DNA of 64,000 bases, taken from positions 165,213 to 229,212 of the forward strand of contig JAXLZZ010000005.1 of assembly GCA_046350675.1 (NCBI GenBank). The letters run 5' to 3'. How positions within the stretch are numbered: position 1 is the first letter of the stretch; every line of letters begins with the position of its first letter. Made by a program: the position numbers and the translations under genes. This document shows positions 25,615 through 33,401 of the stretch, piece by piece. Source of the stretch: JAXLZZ01 sp046350675. Lineage in GTDB: Bacteria > Patescibacteriota > Saccharimonadia > Saccharimonadales > UBA4665. The notes below the pieces were generated by a model, which was given only the letters and a program-made list of their open reading frames with translations, had not been told where the DNA came from and did not search any database.

Positions 25615-26802
25615 ATGGATCTTGATATGAAACAGTTGGCTGGTGCCATCCGCACCATCGCCGAAGAAAAGAATCTGCCAGAAGACAGTGTCAAAGAAGT
25701 GGTCGAGCAAGCGCTTGCTGCTGCGTACCGCCGTGATTACGGTGATCGCGAGCAAGAAATTCGCGTAGAGATGAATCTTAATACTGGGGATGTAGATGCC
25801 TACATCACTAAAGAGATTGTAGAAAAGGTTGAGCAGCCGGCATACGAGATTAGCTTGACCGAAGCTCAAGTGCGTCGCAAAAATGCCAAAGTCGGTGAGA
25901 CAATCGAAATTCACGAAAAAGCTGAAACCTTTGGTCGTGTAGCTGCGCAGACCGCCAAGCAAGTTATTTTGCAGCGCCTCCGCGAGGCTGAACGAGAGAT
26001 CGTAATGAATGAATACGAAGACAAAATCGGCACCGTTATTAACGCAACGGTTGCTCGTGTAGAAGGCAACATTGTGCGTATTGATCTTGGGAAAGCGCAA
26101 GGTATTATGCCTCGTAGCGAACAAATTCAAGGCGAACGATATTACCCTGGCCAGCGCATCAAAGTCTTTTTGAAAGATGTTGAACGCGGTTTCCGTGGCC
26201 CGCAATTAGTGGTAAGTCGTGGCAACCAGCAGTTTATTGAATGGTTGTTCCGTGCTGAAGTTCCTGAGATGGACAGCGGCGCTGTTGAGATCAAAGGTAT
26301 TTCGCGAGAAGCTGGTGTGCGCAGCAAGATCGCTGTTGCCAGCAATGTTCCAGGCGTAGACCCAGTGGGTACGTTTGTAGGCGGTCACGGTACTCGCGTG
26401 AACGCTGTAATGAGCGAAGTCGGCGAACAGGAAAAAATTGACATCATCGTCTGGAGCGAAGACACCGTTGAATACATCACGAACGCTCTCAGCCCAACCA
26501 AGGTATCTAAAGTAGAACTTGATGAGAAGAATAAGAAGGCCAAGGTAATCGTGCCAGAAGACCAGCTCAGTATCGCAATCGGTAAGAGCGGTCAGAATGT
26601 CCGCCTGGCTAGTAAGCTAACTGGCTACGAACTTGATATTGAAGCCGAGCGTGAAGGCGCATCTGCTGAAGGTGGCGTCGTAGAGACCACTGAACTGCCA
26701 AAGCAGCCAAAGCTCAAGAAGAAGAGCGAACTCGAAAGCAGCCTACTCGATGCTATTGAAGAGCACGGTGAAGACACCGAAGAGCCCAAAGAAGACAAAT
26801 AA
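25615..26802 (+). CDS. nusA: Transcription termination/antitermination factor NusA
   Basis: 395 residues from ATG 25615, which has an AAGGAGAA site (25602-25609); an open frame reaches further upstream through the leader but has no support. N-terminal RNA-polymerase-binding domain (IRTIAEEKNLPEDSVKEVVEQALAAAYRRDYG), S1 domain (GTVINATVARVEGNIVRIDLGKAQGIMPRSEQ), then two KH domains (VEIKGISREAGVRSKIAVASN; LSIAIGKSGQNVRLASKLTGYELDI). The E. coli-type acidic repeats are absent; instead there is a short charged tail (ELESSLLDAIEEHGEDTEEPKEDK). It modulates pausing, termination and antitermination. Confidence 0.96.
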   Translation: MDLDMKQLAGAIRTIAEEKNLPEDSVKEVVEQALAAAYRRDYGDREQEIRVEMNLNTGDVDAYITKEIVEKVEQPAYEISLTEAQVRRKNAKVGETIEIHEKAETFGRVAAQTAKQVILQRLREAEREIVMNEYEDKIGTVINATVARVEGNIVRIDLGKAQGIMPRSEQIQGERYYPGQRIKVFLKDVERGFRGPQLVVSRGNQQFIEWLFRAEVPEMDSGAVEIKGISREAGVRSKIAVASNVPGVDPVGTFVGGHGTRVNAVMSEVGEQEKIDIIVWSEDTVEYITNALSPTKVSKVELDEKNKKAKVIVPEDQLSIAIGKSGQNVRLASKLTGYELDIEAEREGASAEGGVVETTELPKQPKLKKKSELESSLLDAIEEHGEDTEEPKEDK

Positions 26803-26803
26803 C

Positions 26804-26832
26804 TTGACAATATAGGCCATAAGGTGTATAAT
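26804..26832 (+). promoter_or_regulatory. Consensus sigma70-type promoter of the 60-aa gene
   Basis: TTGACA (26804-26809), 17-base spacer, TATAAT (26827-26832): both boxes match the consensus exactly. The ATG at 26843 follows ten bases later, so the leader is only a few bases. It is the strongest-looking promoter in the window. Confidence 0.8.
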
Positions 26833-26842
26833 GGGTAATAAT

Positions 26843-27025
26843 ATGAACAATCCTTTTGAATCCCCAGTACCAACTTCACACGCTGTGCCGAACGGCGAGC
26901 TAAATCCGAACGAGGCAAAACCGACTCACACTGTGTTTGTTGATGGTGAGCCACGCGAAGTATTCTTTACACCTACTGTTCAAGAAGTAGCTGGCCTAGC
27001 CATCGACGCAGCTCAAGACGAGTAA
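26843..27025 (+). CDS. Small unknown protein, 60 aa, strong promoter
   Basis: Not recognised. MNNPFESPVPTSHAVPNGEL... has a Pro/Asn-rich, probably flexible N-terminus and a compact C-terminal half (HTVFVDGEPREVFFTPTVQEVAGLAIDA). No signal or membrane segment and no Cys. The segment FTPTVQEVAGLAID is reminiscent of small DNA/ATPase-associated beta-hairpin proteins only in general terms. ATG 26843 is chosen over the in-frame ATG 26831, which overlaps the -10 box. The perfect promoter implies strong expression. It is convergent with the glycosyltransferase gene (5 bases between stops). Confidence 0.65.
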   Translation: MNNPFESPVPTSHAVPNGELNPNEAKPTHTVFVDGEPREVFFTPTVQEVAGLAIDAAQDE

Positions 27026-27029
27026 ATAC

Positions 27030-28175
27030 TTACTGCTGTATACGATCAATCGCGCGCCACACATAGCGTGTACTGACCCAATAGTTCCAGATCATACCAG
27101 CGCCAATAGCTAGGATATCGGCGGGTAAATAATGCATGCCAACTACTTGGTAGAGCAGAGCAAACGTCAAAAACGATACAGCAGCGCCAATCAATACACC
27201 AATATTGTAGGTGGCAAGTTTTCTGGCCAGCGAACGTAATGATTCGCGGGTTTGTTTCACGCTGTAAAACCCATACCCCTTAAACGTGTATCGGTGGTTG
27301 AGGGTGAAATTAGAGATAATGCTGACTTCAATCGCGATAGCGGCAGCGAGCAGGGTGTCGATATTGGTTAGATGCACAAGAAGGCTAAGCACGCCAAGGT
27401 TTACAAGGGCGCCGCTCGCACCTACCAGACCGAAGCGGACGAACTTTTGCACTGGTGCATTCGGATCGAGCTTGTACGCGCTGTAGACAAATTCGACAAT
27501 ATCTTTGAGTTTGAGTTTTGAATCCCCGAGACTGCGATTGACGAATGTGATGGGAACTTCTTTGACACTAAAGCCTTGCGACAAAAAAGCATGCAATAGA
27601 TTGACCTGGAAAAAGTAGCCCTTAGCACGCATATCTTTAAGCGCAATCTGCGAGAGCGCATCGCGGCGAATAGCTTTGAAGCCGCCTGTCAAGTCGTGCA
27701 CGGGCTCCTGAATACCGACGAGTCGACGGGCAACAAAGTTTGCTACACGGCTATTGATGCGTCGTATAAGCGGCAAATTTCCAGATGTGCCGCCGGTGAC
27801 ATATCGTGAGCCGATCACGTAGTCGGCATTGCCGAGTGCTTTTAATAGCTGCGGAATATCATTTGGGTCATGCGACATGTCTGCGTCCATAGTGATGAGC
27901 GCTTCAAACTCCTCATGTTTAAGTGCGTACAAGAATCCGCGAATATATGCTTTGCCCAAGCCCTCTTTAGCGCCCGAAAGCACATGCACGTTCCCGTATT
28001 GTTTGCCAATCTTACGGGCAATCTTGGCGGTACCGTCTGGCGAGTGATCGTCAATAATAAGTAAACGGAATGAGTGGCGCTTGGCGCGTTTTGCAACCGC
28101 CTCAACTCCTTCGATCACTCGTTGGATATTTGGGGCTTCGTTGTAGGTTGGAATCGTTACCAACACGCGTTTCAT
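27030..28175 (-). CDS. Polyprenyl-phosphate mannosyl/glucosyltransferase (DPM1-like) fused to GtrA domain
   Basis: 381 residues from ATG 28175, which has a GAGAGG site at the right distance; the much longer upstream frame lacks support. Residues 1-230 are a GT-A family 2 transferase: VTIPTYNEAPNI, IDDHSPDGT (D42/D43), DADMSHDP (D97-A-D99) and the DLTGGFKAIRRDAL block of dolichol-phosphate mannose synthase. Residues about 245-375 hold four hydrophobic segments of the GtrA type (KFVRFGLVGASGALVNLGVL, NFTLNHRYTF), as in fused DPM/GtrA proteins. It would load a sugar from a nucleotide donor onto a polyprenyl-phosphate and perhaps help flip it. The divergent neighbour is a GT-C-like protein that could use the product. 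Confidence 0.88.
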   Translation of the reverse strand: MKRVLVTIPTYNEAPNIQRVIEGVEAVAKRAKRHSFRLLIIDDHSPDGTAKIARKIGKQYGNVHVLSGAKEGLGKAYIRGFLYALKHEEFEALITMDADMSHDPNDIPQLLKALGNADYVIGSRYVTGGTSGNLPLIRRINSRVANFVARRLVGIQEPVHDLTGGFKAIRRDALSQIALKDMRAKGYFFQVNLLHAFLSQGFSVKEVPITFVNRSLGDSKLKLKDIVEFVYSAYKLDPNAPVQKFVRFGLVGASGALVNLGVLSLLVHLTNIDTLLAAAIAIEVSIISNFTLNHRYTFKGYGFYSVKQTRESLRSLARKLATYNIGVLIGAAVSFLTFALLYQVVGMHYLPADILAIGAGMIWNYWVSTRYVWRAIDRIQQ

Positions 28176-28205
28176 GTTTATTTGCCTCTCATTGCAGCTA
28201 TCACT

Positions 28206-28211
28206 ACTATA
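28206..28211 (-). promoter_or_regulatory. -10 box of the DPM1-like gene
   Basis: Minus-strand TATAGT; predicted start near 28199 leaves a 24-base leader containing the GAGAGG ribosome binding site. Divergent from the promoter at 28228. Confidence 0.5.
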
Positions 28212-28227
28212 CCATCGCTCAGTAGTG

Positions 28228-28233
28228 TATACT
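28228..28233 (+). promoter_or_regulatory. -10 box of the GT-C/TPR gene
   Basis: TATACT; predicted start near 28240 leaves a leader of about 45 bases. Only 16 bases separate it from the opposing -10 box, so the two genes share one control region. Confidence 0.5.
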
Positions 28234-28284
28234 TTAAGCATATTCGGAATGTGAGTACAGCGGTGCTTGTGCAAAAGAGAAACA

Positions 28285-30027
28285 ATGCAAACAATGGTGG
28301 ATAAACTACGCAATATAAAGACCTGGCAGGCGATTCTTTTACTTGTCGCTACCGGGTGTATTGTGTTTGCCTCTGGTCTTGGGGGGCAGTTCCAGGGCGA
28401 CGATAACGCCCAGATCGTCAATAACGAGCCTGTGCATTCACTATCAAACGCCAAGCTACTTTTTGAAGGGGGCACGTTTTATAACGGCCAAGGATTGCAT
28501 CCGCTTACAGGTTCGTACTACCGACCGCTCATGATGCTGACTTTTGCCTTCTTGCATGAGCTTTTTGGCTTGAACCCACTGTATTTCCACATTTTTCAAT
28601 ACATGCTCTGTATTGGTAGTGCTATTCTGCTGTTTCTCCTCTTCCGATATTCGTTTAGGCCACTATTAGCGTTGTTTTTGGCGCTGGTGTTCTTGGTCCA
28701 TCCTATCAACTCGCAGGTGGCATTCTCGATTGCCTGCATGCAGGATGCCCTCTTTTTCTTCTTCGGCATACTAGCTATCTGGTTGCTGGTGCGCTTTGAT
28801 TCGATGAAAGTGTTACCGTTCGTAGCGCTCAGTCTATTTGTGTCGTTACTTGCCAAGGAATCGGCAGTGTTATTTGTGATCATGTCGCTGGTGTTTTTGT
28901 TCTGGTTTAGTCGACACCGTTTGTTACCCTTCATGAGCATGTTGGTCCTGCCAATTGCAGGCTGGCTCGCCCTCAAGTCTAATGCAATCGGCCTAATGGT
29001 TAATAATCCAGGCAATGCTCCAATTGTTCATCTTGACTTCGTTGAACGTATGATGACAGCGCCGTCCATTATGCTGATCTACATTACTAAATTTGTTTTT
29101 CCAGACAAGATGGCTGCTGCATATTACTGGACGAACCCCACTTTTAGCGTTCAGCACGTGCTACTTCCGCTCATTATTGATGTCGCGGCGATAGCACTAG
29201 TCGTATATGCCGGCTATCGGCTATACAAAGTTGCACCTAAGGCCCAGTACTACACCTACCTATTCTTCATGATTTGGACAACGATTGGTGTGGGCATCCA
29301 TTTGCAACTCGTGGCTCTCGACTTTACGGTCACGCTGCCGTGGATCTACTTTGCAACCGCAGGTTTGCTGGGAATGATCGGCGTCGTGCTGACTAATCTT
29401 GAGCCTTTCAAAAGTTTTGATCGCAAAAAGGCAATGATCATAATGATTGTGATCGTTGTGGCGCTTGGTGCGCGTACCTTTGCTCGCGGCTTCGACTATA
29501 AAGATCAATACACGCTTGCTAAACACGACGTTCAGGCCACAGACGAGCAGTTTAATGCCTATAATTCTATGGCGATTTATGAGGCAGGGCAGAATGACTT
29601 CGATACGGCTATTAAGCACGCGCGCAAGTCTGTGTCTATTTACTCAGCGGCAACCAATAACAATACACTCGGTGGGATTCTGTATCTTACTGGAGACTAC
29701 GCAGGCGCATATCGGGCGTGGCATGAGGGTCTGAAGACAATGGAGCTGAGTGATATATACGTAAACTTGGTGCGCTTGACCTTGGTGTATGGAGACCCGC
29801 AAGAAAACGAAGAAATCATTGTAAAAGCGCTCAATTATTTCCCGCAAAATTCCGACCTCTGGACATACTATGCGATACAGCTGCAGCGTAACGGCAATAA
29901 CCCTAGAGCCAAAGAGGCAATCCAGGTTGCCAATCAAATTCAGCCCGTAGAGCCTTTCATCTATAACAATATTATGAACAACAAGCCCTTTACCGTGAAC
30001 AGTGTCAACGTTCCGGCAGTGAGATAG
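28285..30027 (+). CDS. Multi-pass GT-C-like glycosyltransferase with C-terminal TPR repeats (TMTC-like)
   Basis: 580 residues from ATG 28285 (AAAGAGA site at 28274-28280). The first luminal/outer loop after helix 1 has QFQGDDNAQIVNNEPVHSL with an acidic pair followed by YYRPLMMLTFAFLHELFGLNPLYFHIFQ, the pattern of TMTC/PMT-like GT-C enzymes (acidic catalytic motif in loop 1). About ten hydrophobic helices follow to residue 395. Residues about 415-575 form TPR-like repeats (FNAYNSMAIYEAGQNDFDTAIKHARK, GGILYLTGDYAGAYRAWHEGL). Such proteins transfer mannose or another sugar from polyprenyl-phosphate to Ser/Thr of exported proteins. Divergent pairing with a DPM1-like enzyme supports this; the acceptor is unknown. 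Confidence 0.75.
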   Translation: MQTMVDKLRNIKTWQAILLLVATGCIVFASGLGGQFQGDDNAQIVNNEPVHSLSNAKLLFEGGTFYNGQGLHPLTGSYYRPLMMLTFAFLHELFGLNPLYFHIFQYMLCIGSAILLFLLFRYSFRPLLALFLALVFLVHPINSQVAFSIACMQDALFFFFGILAIWLLVRFDSMKVLPFVALSLFVSLLAKESAVLFVIMSLVFLFWFSRHRLLPFMSMLVLPIAGWLALKSNAIGLMVNNPGNAPIVHLDFVERMMTAPSIMLIYITKFVFPDKMAAAYYWTNPTFSVQHVLLPLIIDVAAIALVVYAGYRLYKVAPKAQYYTYLFFMIWTTIGVGIHLQLVALDFTVTLPWIYFATAGLLGMIGVVLTNLEPFKSFDRKKAMIIMIVIVVALGARTFARGFDYKDQYTLAKHDVQATDEQFNAYNSMAIYEAGQNDFDTAIKHARKSVSIYSAATNNNTLGGILYLTGDYAGAYRAWHEGLKTMELSDIYVNLVRLTLVYGDPQENEEIIVKALNYFPQNSDLWTYYAIQLQRNGNNPRAKEAIQVANQIQPVEPFIYNNIMNNKPFTVNSVNVPAVR

Positions 30028-30070
30028 CTCGTTTGACAGGCCAGCATTTCTAGAATATCGTATAGGTACT

Positions 30071-30322
30071 ATGGCAGGCGGACAACGATTTACAGGACGA
30101 CGGACCGACGGAAGTAGCGGAGAGCTCAGCGTGCCATACGTGAACACAGGGCACCATAAGCTTGGTGGTATCGGGGGTGGAGGCGGAGTAAGCGCAGCAT
30201 TTCGTGAAGCAGGCATTACTCTAACCAGCCTAACGCCCTTTGAAGAGACTTTAGACTCAGAAGGTCAAGATGTTGAGAATAGGCTTGGCGAGACTGCTTT
30301 GCAGGAGAGGGTCAATAGCTGA
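30071..30322 (+). CDS. Small unknown protein, 83 aa, Gly-rich
   Basis: Not recognised. The centre is glycine-rich (HHKLGGIGGGGGVSAAFRE), the C-terminus acidic (FEETLDSEGQDVENRLGE). No signal or membrane helix. A TTGACA (30033-30038) with a poor -10 (TATCGT, 30056-30061) lies upstream, placing the start of the message close to the ATG. It is followed after two bases by the next small gene, so the two are probably co-translated. Length and composition do not suggest an enzyme. Confidence 0.5.
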   Translation: MAGGQRFTGRRTDGSSGELSVPYVNTGHHKLGGIGGGGGVSAAFREAGITLTSLTPFEETLDSEGQDVENRLGETALQERVNS

Positions 30323-30324
30323 AA

Positions 30325-30555
30325 ATGGGTGCCTATAATGAGAAGAATAATACGGTTGCGGGCATTAAGCTGGCATACCCACGGCCTACTGCCCTCGATC
30401 GTTTTAGTCCTCGTGGGGCAGCGAGTGCAATTGAAGATTCTAAGTTGAAAGTTGAGATTGTGAAGCCGCTCGGAGAGCACGACGGTGCTATCCCTGCATT
30501 TGCTGGCGATATTGGACACACTGCACTTGATGGCCTGACTGTAGAAGAGAACTAA
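30325..30555 (+). CDS. Small unknown protein, 76 aa
   Basis: Not recognised. MGAYNEKNNTVAGIKLAYPR... is polar, Pro-containing, no Cys, no membrane segment. Starts two bases after the previous stop (TGAAAATG). An upstream GGAGAGGG sequence (30304-30311) can serve as ribosome binding site. The segment ALDRFSPRGAASAIEDSKLKVEIVKPLG is its most structured-looking part. Probably one operon with its neighbours. Confidence 0.5.
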   Translation: MGAYNEKNNTVAGIKLAYPRPTALDRFSPRGAASAIEDSKLKVEIVKPLGEHDGAIPAFAGDIGHTALDGLTVEEN

Positions 30556-30572
30556 CAACAGTCTTTATTAGT

Positions 30573-30782
30573 ATGAACGAGAAATTGCCCAAAGAATGTA
30601 GACCAACATTGGTTAGCTTGGTCGGGAGCGCTCAAGGAACACAGAACCCAGAGTGGCCCGAACACATAGAATCGGTAGCTGAAGCACCTTATCTGAGTAG
30701 TCCTGGGCTTGCAAGTGCTGTAAGAGATGCTCTGCTGACGAGACGCGAAGCCATGCAGACAGACAGAGACAGAGCTGAGTAG
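30573..30782 (+). CDS. Small unknown protein, 69 aa
   Basis: Not recognised. MNEKLPKECRPTLVSLVGSA... has one Cys and a highly charged C-terminal helix (DALLTRREAMQTDRDRAE). No clear ribosome binding site is present immediately upstream; GAAGAGAAC (30543-30551) is 21 bases away. It is the least certain of the three small genes. The following gap (30783-30896) holds the clpC control region. Confidence 0.42.
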   Translation: MNEKLPKECRPTLVSLVGSAQGTQNPEWPEHIESVAEAPYLSSPGLASAVRDALLTRREAMQTDRDRAE

Positions 30783-30818
30783 AAGCTAAATTCTTAGAAA
30801 GCGCTGAGAGAATCAAAA

Positions 30819-30845
30819 TTAGCACTCGACAAGGTAGAGTGCTAA
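30819..30845 (+). promoter_or_regulatory. CIRCE operator (HrcA binding site) upstream of clpC
   Basis: TTAGCACTC, nine bases, GAGTGCTAA: a perfect match to the CIRCE inverted repeat. It overlaps a promoter with TCGACA (30826-30831), 18-base spacer and TACTAT (30850-30855), so a bound HrcA repressor would block clpC transcription until heat or misfolded protein titrates the chaperonin. Confidence 0.93.
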
Positions 30846-30860
30846 ATGATACTATGGATA

Positions 30861-30883
30861 TAGCGACATGTAAGACCTCGCTA
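30861..30883 (+). promoter_or_regulatory. Stem-loop at the 5' end of the clpC mRNA
   Basis: TAGCGA (30861-30866) pairs with TCGCTA (30878-30883), loop 11 bases. The predicted transcription start (about 30862) falls on the stem, so the message would begin with a hairpin directly before the GAAGGGA ribosome binding site. A role in mRNA stability or temperature-dependent translation is inference. Confidence 0.45.
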
Positions 30884-30896
30884 GAAGGGAAACCCT

Positions 30897-33401
30897 ATGA
30901 TGCCAAACTCTCCCGATTTTCAAGAATTTCTAAATCACCTCACAAACAATGCTCTGCAAAGTCTCAAGCACGCTGACGCCATCGCGCGCAGCTTCGGGAG
31001 CGCATATGTAGGCACTGAGCACCTCTTGCTTGGTGTGTTGGCCCAGGATGGCAGTATGGGCTCGAAATTATTAGAAGGCGCTGGGATTACACTCGATCGT
31101 GCACGGTTAGCACTGAATATGACACCGCAAACACTCGTTATTAATGTTGGCGCTAAGGGTCTTAGTGAAACAGCTAAACTCACGTTGCGCATGGCATACG
31201 ATGTTGCGCAGGACTATTCACAAGAATATTGTGGCACTGAGCATATCTTATATAGCATCTTGACGCAGAAGAACGCTCGAGCAACCATTCTGTTGCGAGA
31301 CATGAATGTTGATGTCGAAGCGCTGACCAGTGAGTTAGAGCAATTCCTCAATCGTCAGCAATATGAAGAATCAGATAACCAGATTACAAGTAGGCGTCGC
31401 AACGGCAAAAAGGCCAAAAAAACTGCACTAGACTTCTATGGCTCTGACCTTACATTGCAGGCCCGCGAGGGTAAGCTTGACCCTGTCGTTGGTCGCGACA
31501 ACCAAATTCGCCGCGTAATTACTATTTTGAATCGGCGCACCAAAAATAATCCGGTGTTGATTGGGGAGCCTGGCGTTGGCAAAACGGCGATTGTTGAAGG
31601 CTTGGCTCAGCGTATCGTTGCCGAAGATGTGCCTGACAGTCTTCTAGATAAACGCATTGTGATGCTTGATCTCGCTGGCATGATTGCGGGCACTAAGTAT
31701 CGTGGCGAGTTCGAAGAGCGACTCAAGAAGGTAATGGCTGAGCTCGAGAAAGACAACCATGCAATTGTTTTTATCGATGAGCTGCATCTTATTGTTGGTG
31801 CTGGTGCTGCCGAGGGTGCAATGGATGCTGGGAATATACTGAAGCCAGCATTAGCGCGTGGCAAAATTCAGGTAATAGGTGCTACAACAACTGCTGAATA
31901 TACAAAGCACATCGAGAAAGACGCAGCTTTGGAGCGTCGCTTCCAGCCAATACAGGTACCAGAGACCACACCAAGTGAGACCCTGGCCATCCTAAAAGGA
32001 CTTCGCAAGCATTATGAGCAGTACCATAACGTCAAACTGAGCGATGAAGTGCTTGAAGATGCTGTGATGCTTTCAAAGCGTTACATTAACGATCGTTTTA
32101 TGCCGGATAAGGCAATTGATTTGATTGACGAGACGTCTGCGCACCTACGAGTCGATAAAGGGAAAACCAGTCCAGAAGTCCGCAAGTTGCAAAAGGAGCT
32201 GAAGCTGGTAAATGCACAAATCGAAGAAGCTGTAGACAGCGAGGACTACGAAAAAGCCGCGCGCGCCAAAACACGAGCATCACAAATCAACGAGGAGCTC
32301 AAAAAGCTTCGCGCCAATGGCAAGAATGCCAAAAAATTAACGGTAACCAGTGAAGATCTAGCTGATGTAGTATCGCGTATTACAGGTGTACCGGTACGAA
32401 AAGTTATCCGTAGCGAGGCCAAATACCTATTAACGCTCGAAAAGACACTTAGCAAGTACATCATTGGTCAGCACGAAGCCGTGGAAGCCGTTTCTAAAGC
32501 GATACGTCGCAATCGAAGCGGTATCAGCAGCGAAAAGCGACCAATCGGTTCATTTATCTTTTTGGGGCCAACTGGAGTGGGTAAAACCGAGCTAGCTCGC
32601 GTGTTGGCGCGTGAATTCTTCGGTAGTGAAGAGGCACTGGTCAAGATAGACATGTCCGAATTTGGCGAGCATCATAATGTGTCTCGTCTGGTAGGCGCTC
32701 CTGCTGGATATGTTGGATATGATGATGGTGGGCAATTAACTGATAAGATTCGTCGTCAGCCGTACAGTCTTGTGCTGTTCGATGAAATTGAAAAAGCCCA
32801 TCCTGATGTATTTAATATGATGTTGCAAATGCTAGAAGACGGGTATTTGACAGATGCAAAAGGCCGCAAAATTGACTTTACTAATACTATTGTCATCATG
32901 ACGAGCAATATTGGGGCCGAAAAACTCCAAAAAGAAGCGAGTTTTGGCTTCCAGGCGACTGGCAAAGATGAATTGAAGGATTTGGAGCAACTCCACGAAG
33001 CCAATAAATCAAAAGTGGAAGATGAGCTGAAGAAAATGATGCGACCCGAGCTGCTCAATCGTATCGATAAGACCATTGTCTTTCATGCGCTCACTAAGAA
33101 GAATATTTACAAGATTATCGATCTTCAGATCGATGAACTTAAAGATCGACTGCAGCGCAAAGGCATTAGCGTACAGTTAAGCACACCCGCTAAGCAGTAT
33201 CTGTTAGAGCACGGATATGATGCAAAAAACGGTGTTCGACCACTGCGTAGGTTGATACAAGACACTATCGAAGATCATGTCGCGCTTGATTTGCTTGATG
33301 AAAAATACGCTAAAGGTGATATTATTCAGGTAGCAACTAAAAACAGCAAGCTGACATACGCTACCACAAATGAATACGCATTCTCCGAAAAGACGTCCTA
33401 A
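30897..33401 (+). CDS. clpC: ATP-dependent Clp protease ATP-binding subunit ClpC
   Basis: 834 residues, a two-AAA-domain Hsp100 unfoldase. N-terminal Clp_N repeats (residues about 10-145), AAA-1 with Walker A IGEPGVGKTAIVEG (about 222) and FIDELHLIVGAGAAEGAMDA, a middle UVR-like segment (VDSEDYEKAARAKTRASQINEEL) typical of ClpC rather than ClpB, AAA-2 with FLGPTGVGKTELARVLA (about 556), and SFGF, which sits where the ClpP-binding loop tripeptide occurs. It feeds substrates into ClpP (gene at 49906). The start may be ATG 30897 or 30900; the GAAGGGA site fits both. Controlled by a CIRCE operator. Confidence 0.96.
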   Translation: MMPNSPDFQEFLNHLTNNALQSLKHADAIARSFGSAYVGTEHLLLGVLAQDGSMGSKLLEGAGITLDRARLALNMTPQTLVINVGAKGLSETAKLTLRMAYDVAQDYSQEYCGTEHILYSILTQKNARATILLRDMNVDVEALTSELEQFLNRQQYEESDNQITSRRRNGKKAKKTALDFYGSDLTLQAREGKLDPVVGRDNQIRRVITILNRRTKNNPVLIGEPGVGKTAIVEGLAQRIVAEDVPDSLLDKRIVMLDLAGMIAGTKYRGEFEERLKKVMAELEKDNHAIVFIDELHLIVGAGAAEGAMDAGNILKPALARGKIQVIGATTTAEYTKHIEKDAALERRFQPIQVPETTPSETLAILKGLRKHYEQYHNVKLSDEVLEDAVMLSKRYINDRFMPDKAIDLIDETSAHLRVDKGKTSPEVRKLQKELKLVNAQIEEAVDSEDYEKAARAKTRASQINEELKKLRANGKNAKKLTVTSEDLADVVSRITGVPVRKVIRSEAKYLLTLEKTLSKYIIGQHEAVEAVSKAIRRNRSGISSEKRPIGSFIFLGPTGVGKTELARVLAREFFGSEEALVKIDMSEFGEHHNVSRLVGAPAGYVGYDDGGQLTDKIRRQPYSLVLFDEIEKAHPDVFNMMLQMLEDGYLTDAKGRKIDFTNTIVIMTSNIGAEKLQKEASFGFQATGKDELKDLEQLHEANKSKVEDELKKMMRPELLNRIDKTIVFHALTKKNIYKIIDLQIDELKDRLQRKGISVQLSTPAKQYLLEHGYDAKNGVRPLRRLIQDTIEDHVALDLLDEKYAKGDIIQVATKNSKLTYATTNEYAFSEKTS

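Noticed and set aside
25417..26205. 262-codon open frame on the minus strand
   Set aside because: It runs antisense to nusA and pepN's start, has no ribosome binding site and a composition typical of the reverse strand of a coding gene.
28176..28475. N-terminal extension of the DPM1-like protein
   Set aside because: The extra 100 codons cross both divergent promoters and the start of the opposing gene; ATG 28175 has a good ribosome binding site.
29644..30216. 190-codon open frame on the minus strand
   Set aside because: It covers the end of the GT-C gene and a small gene in antisense; Pro/Cys-rich content and no start signals suggest a shadow.
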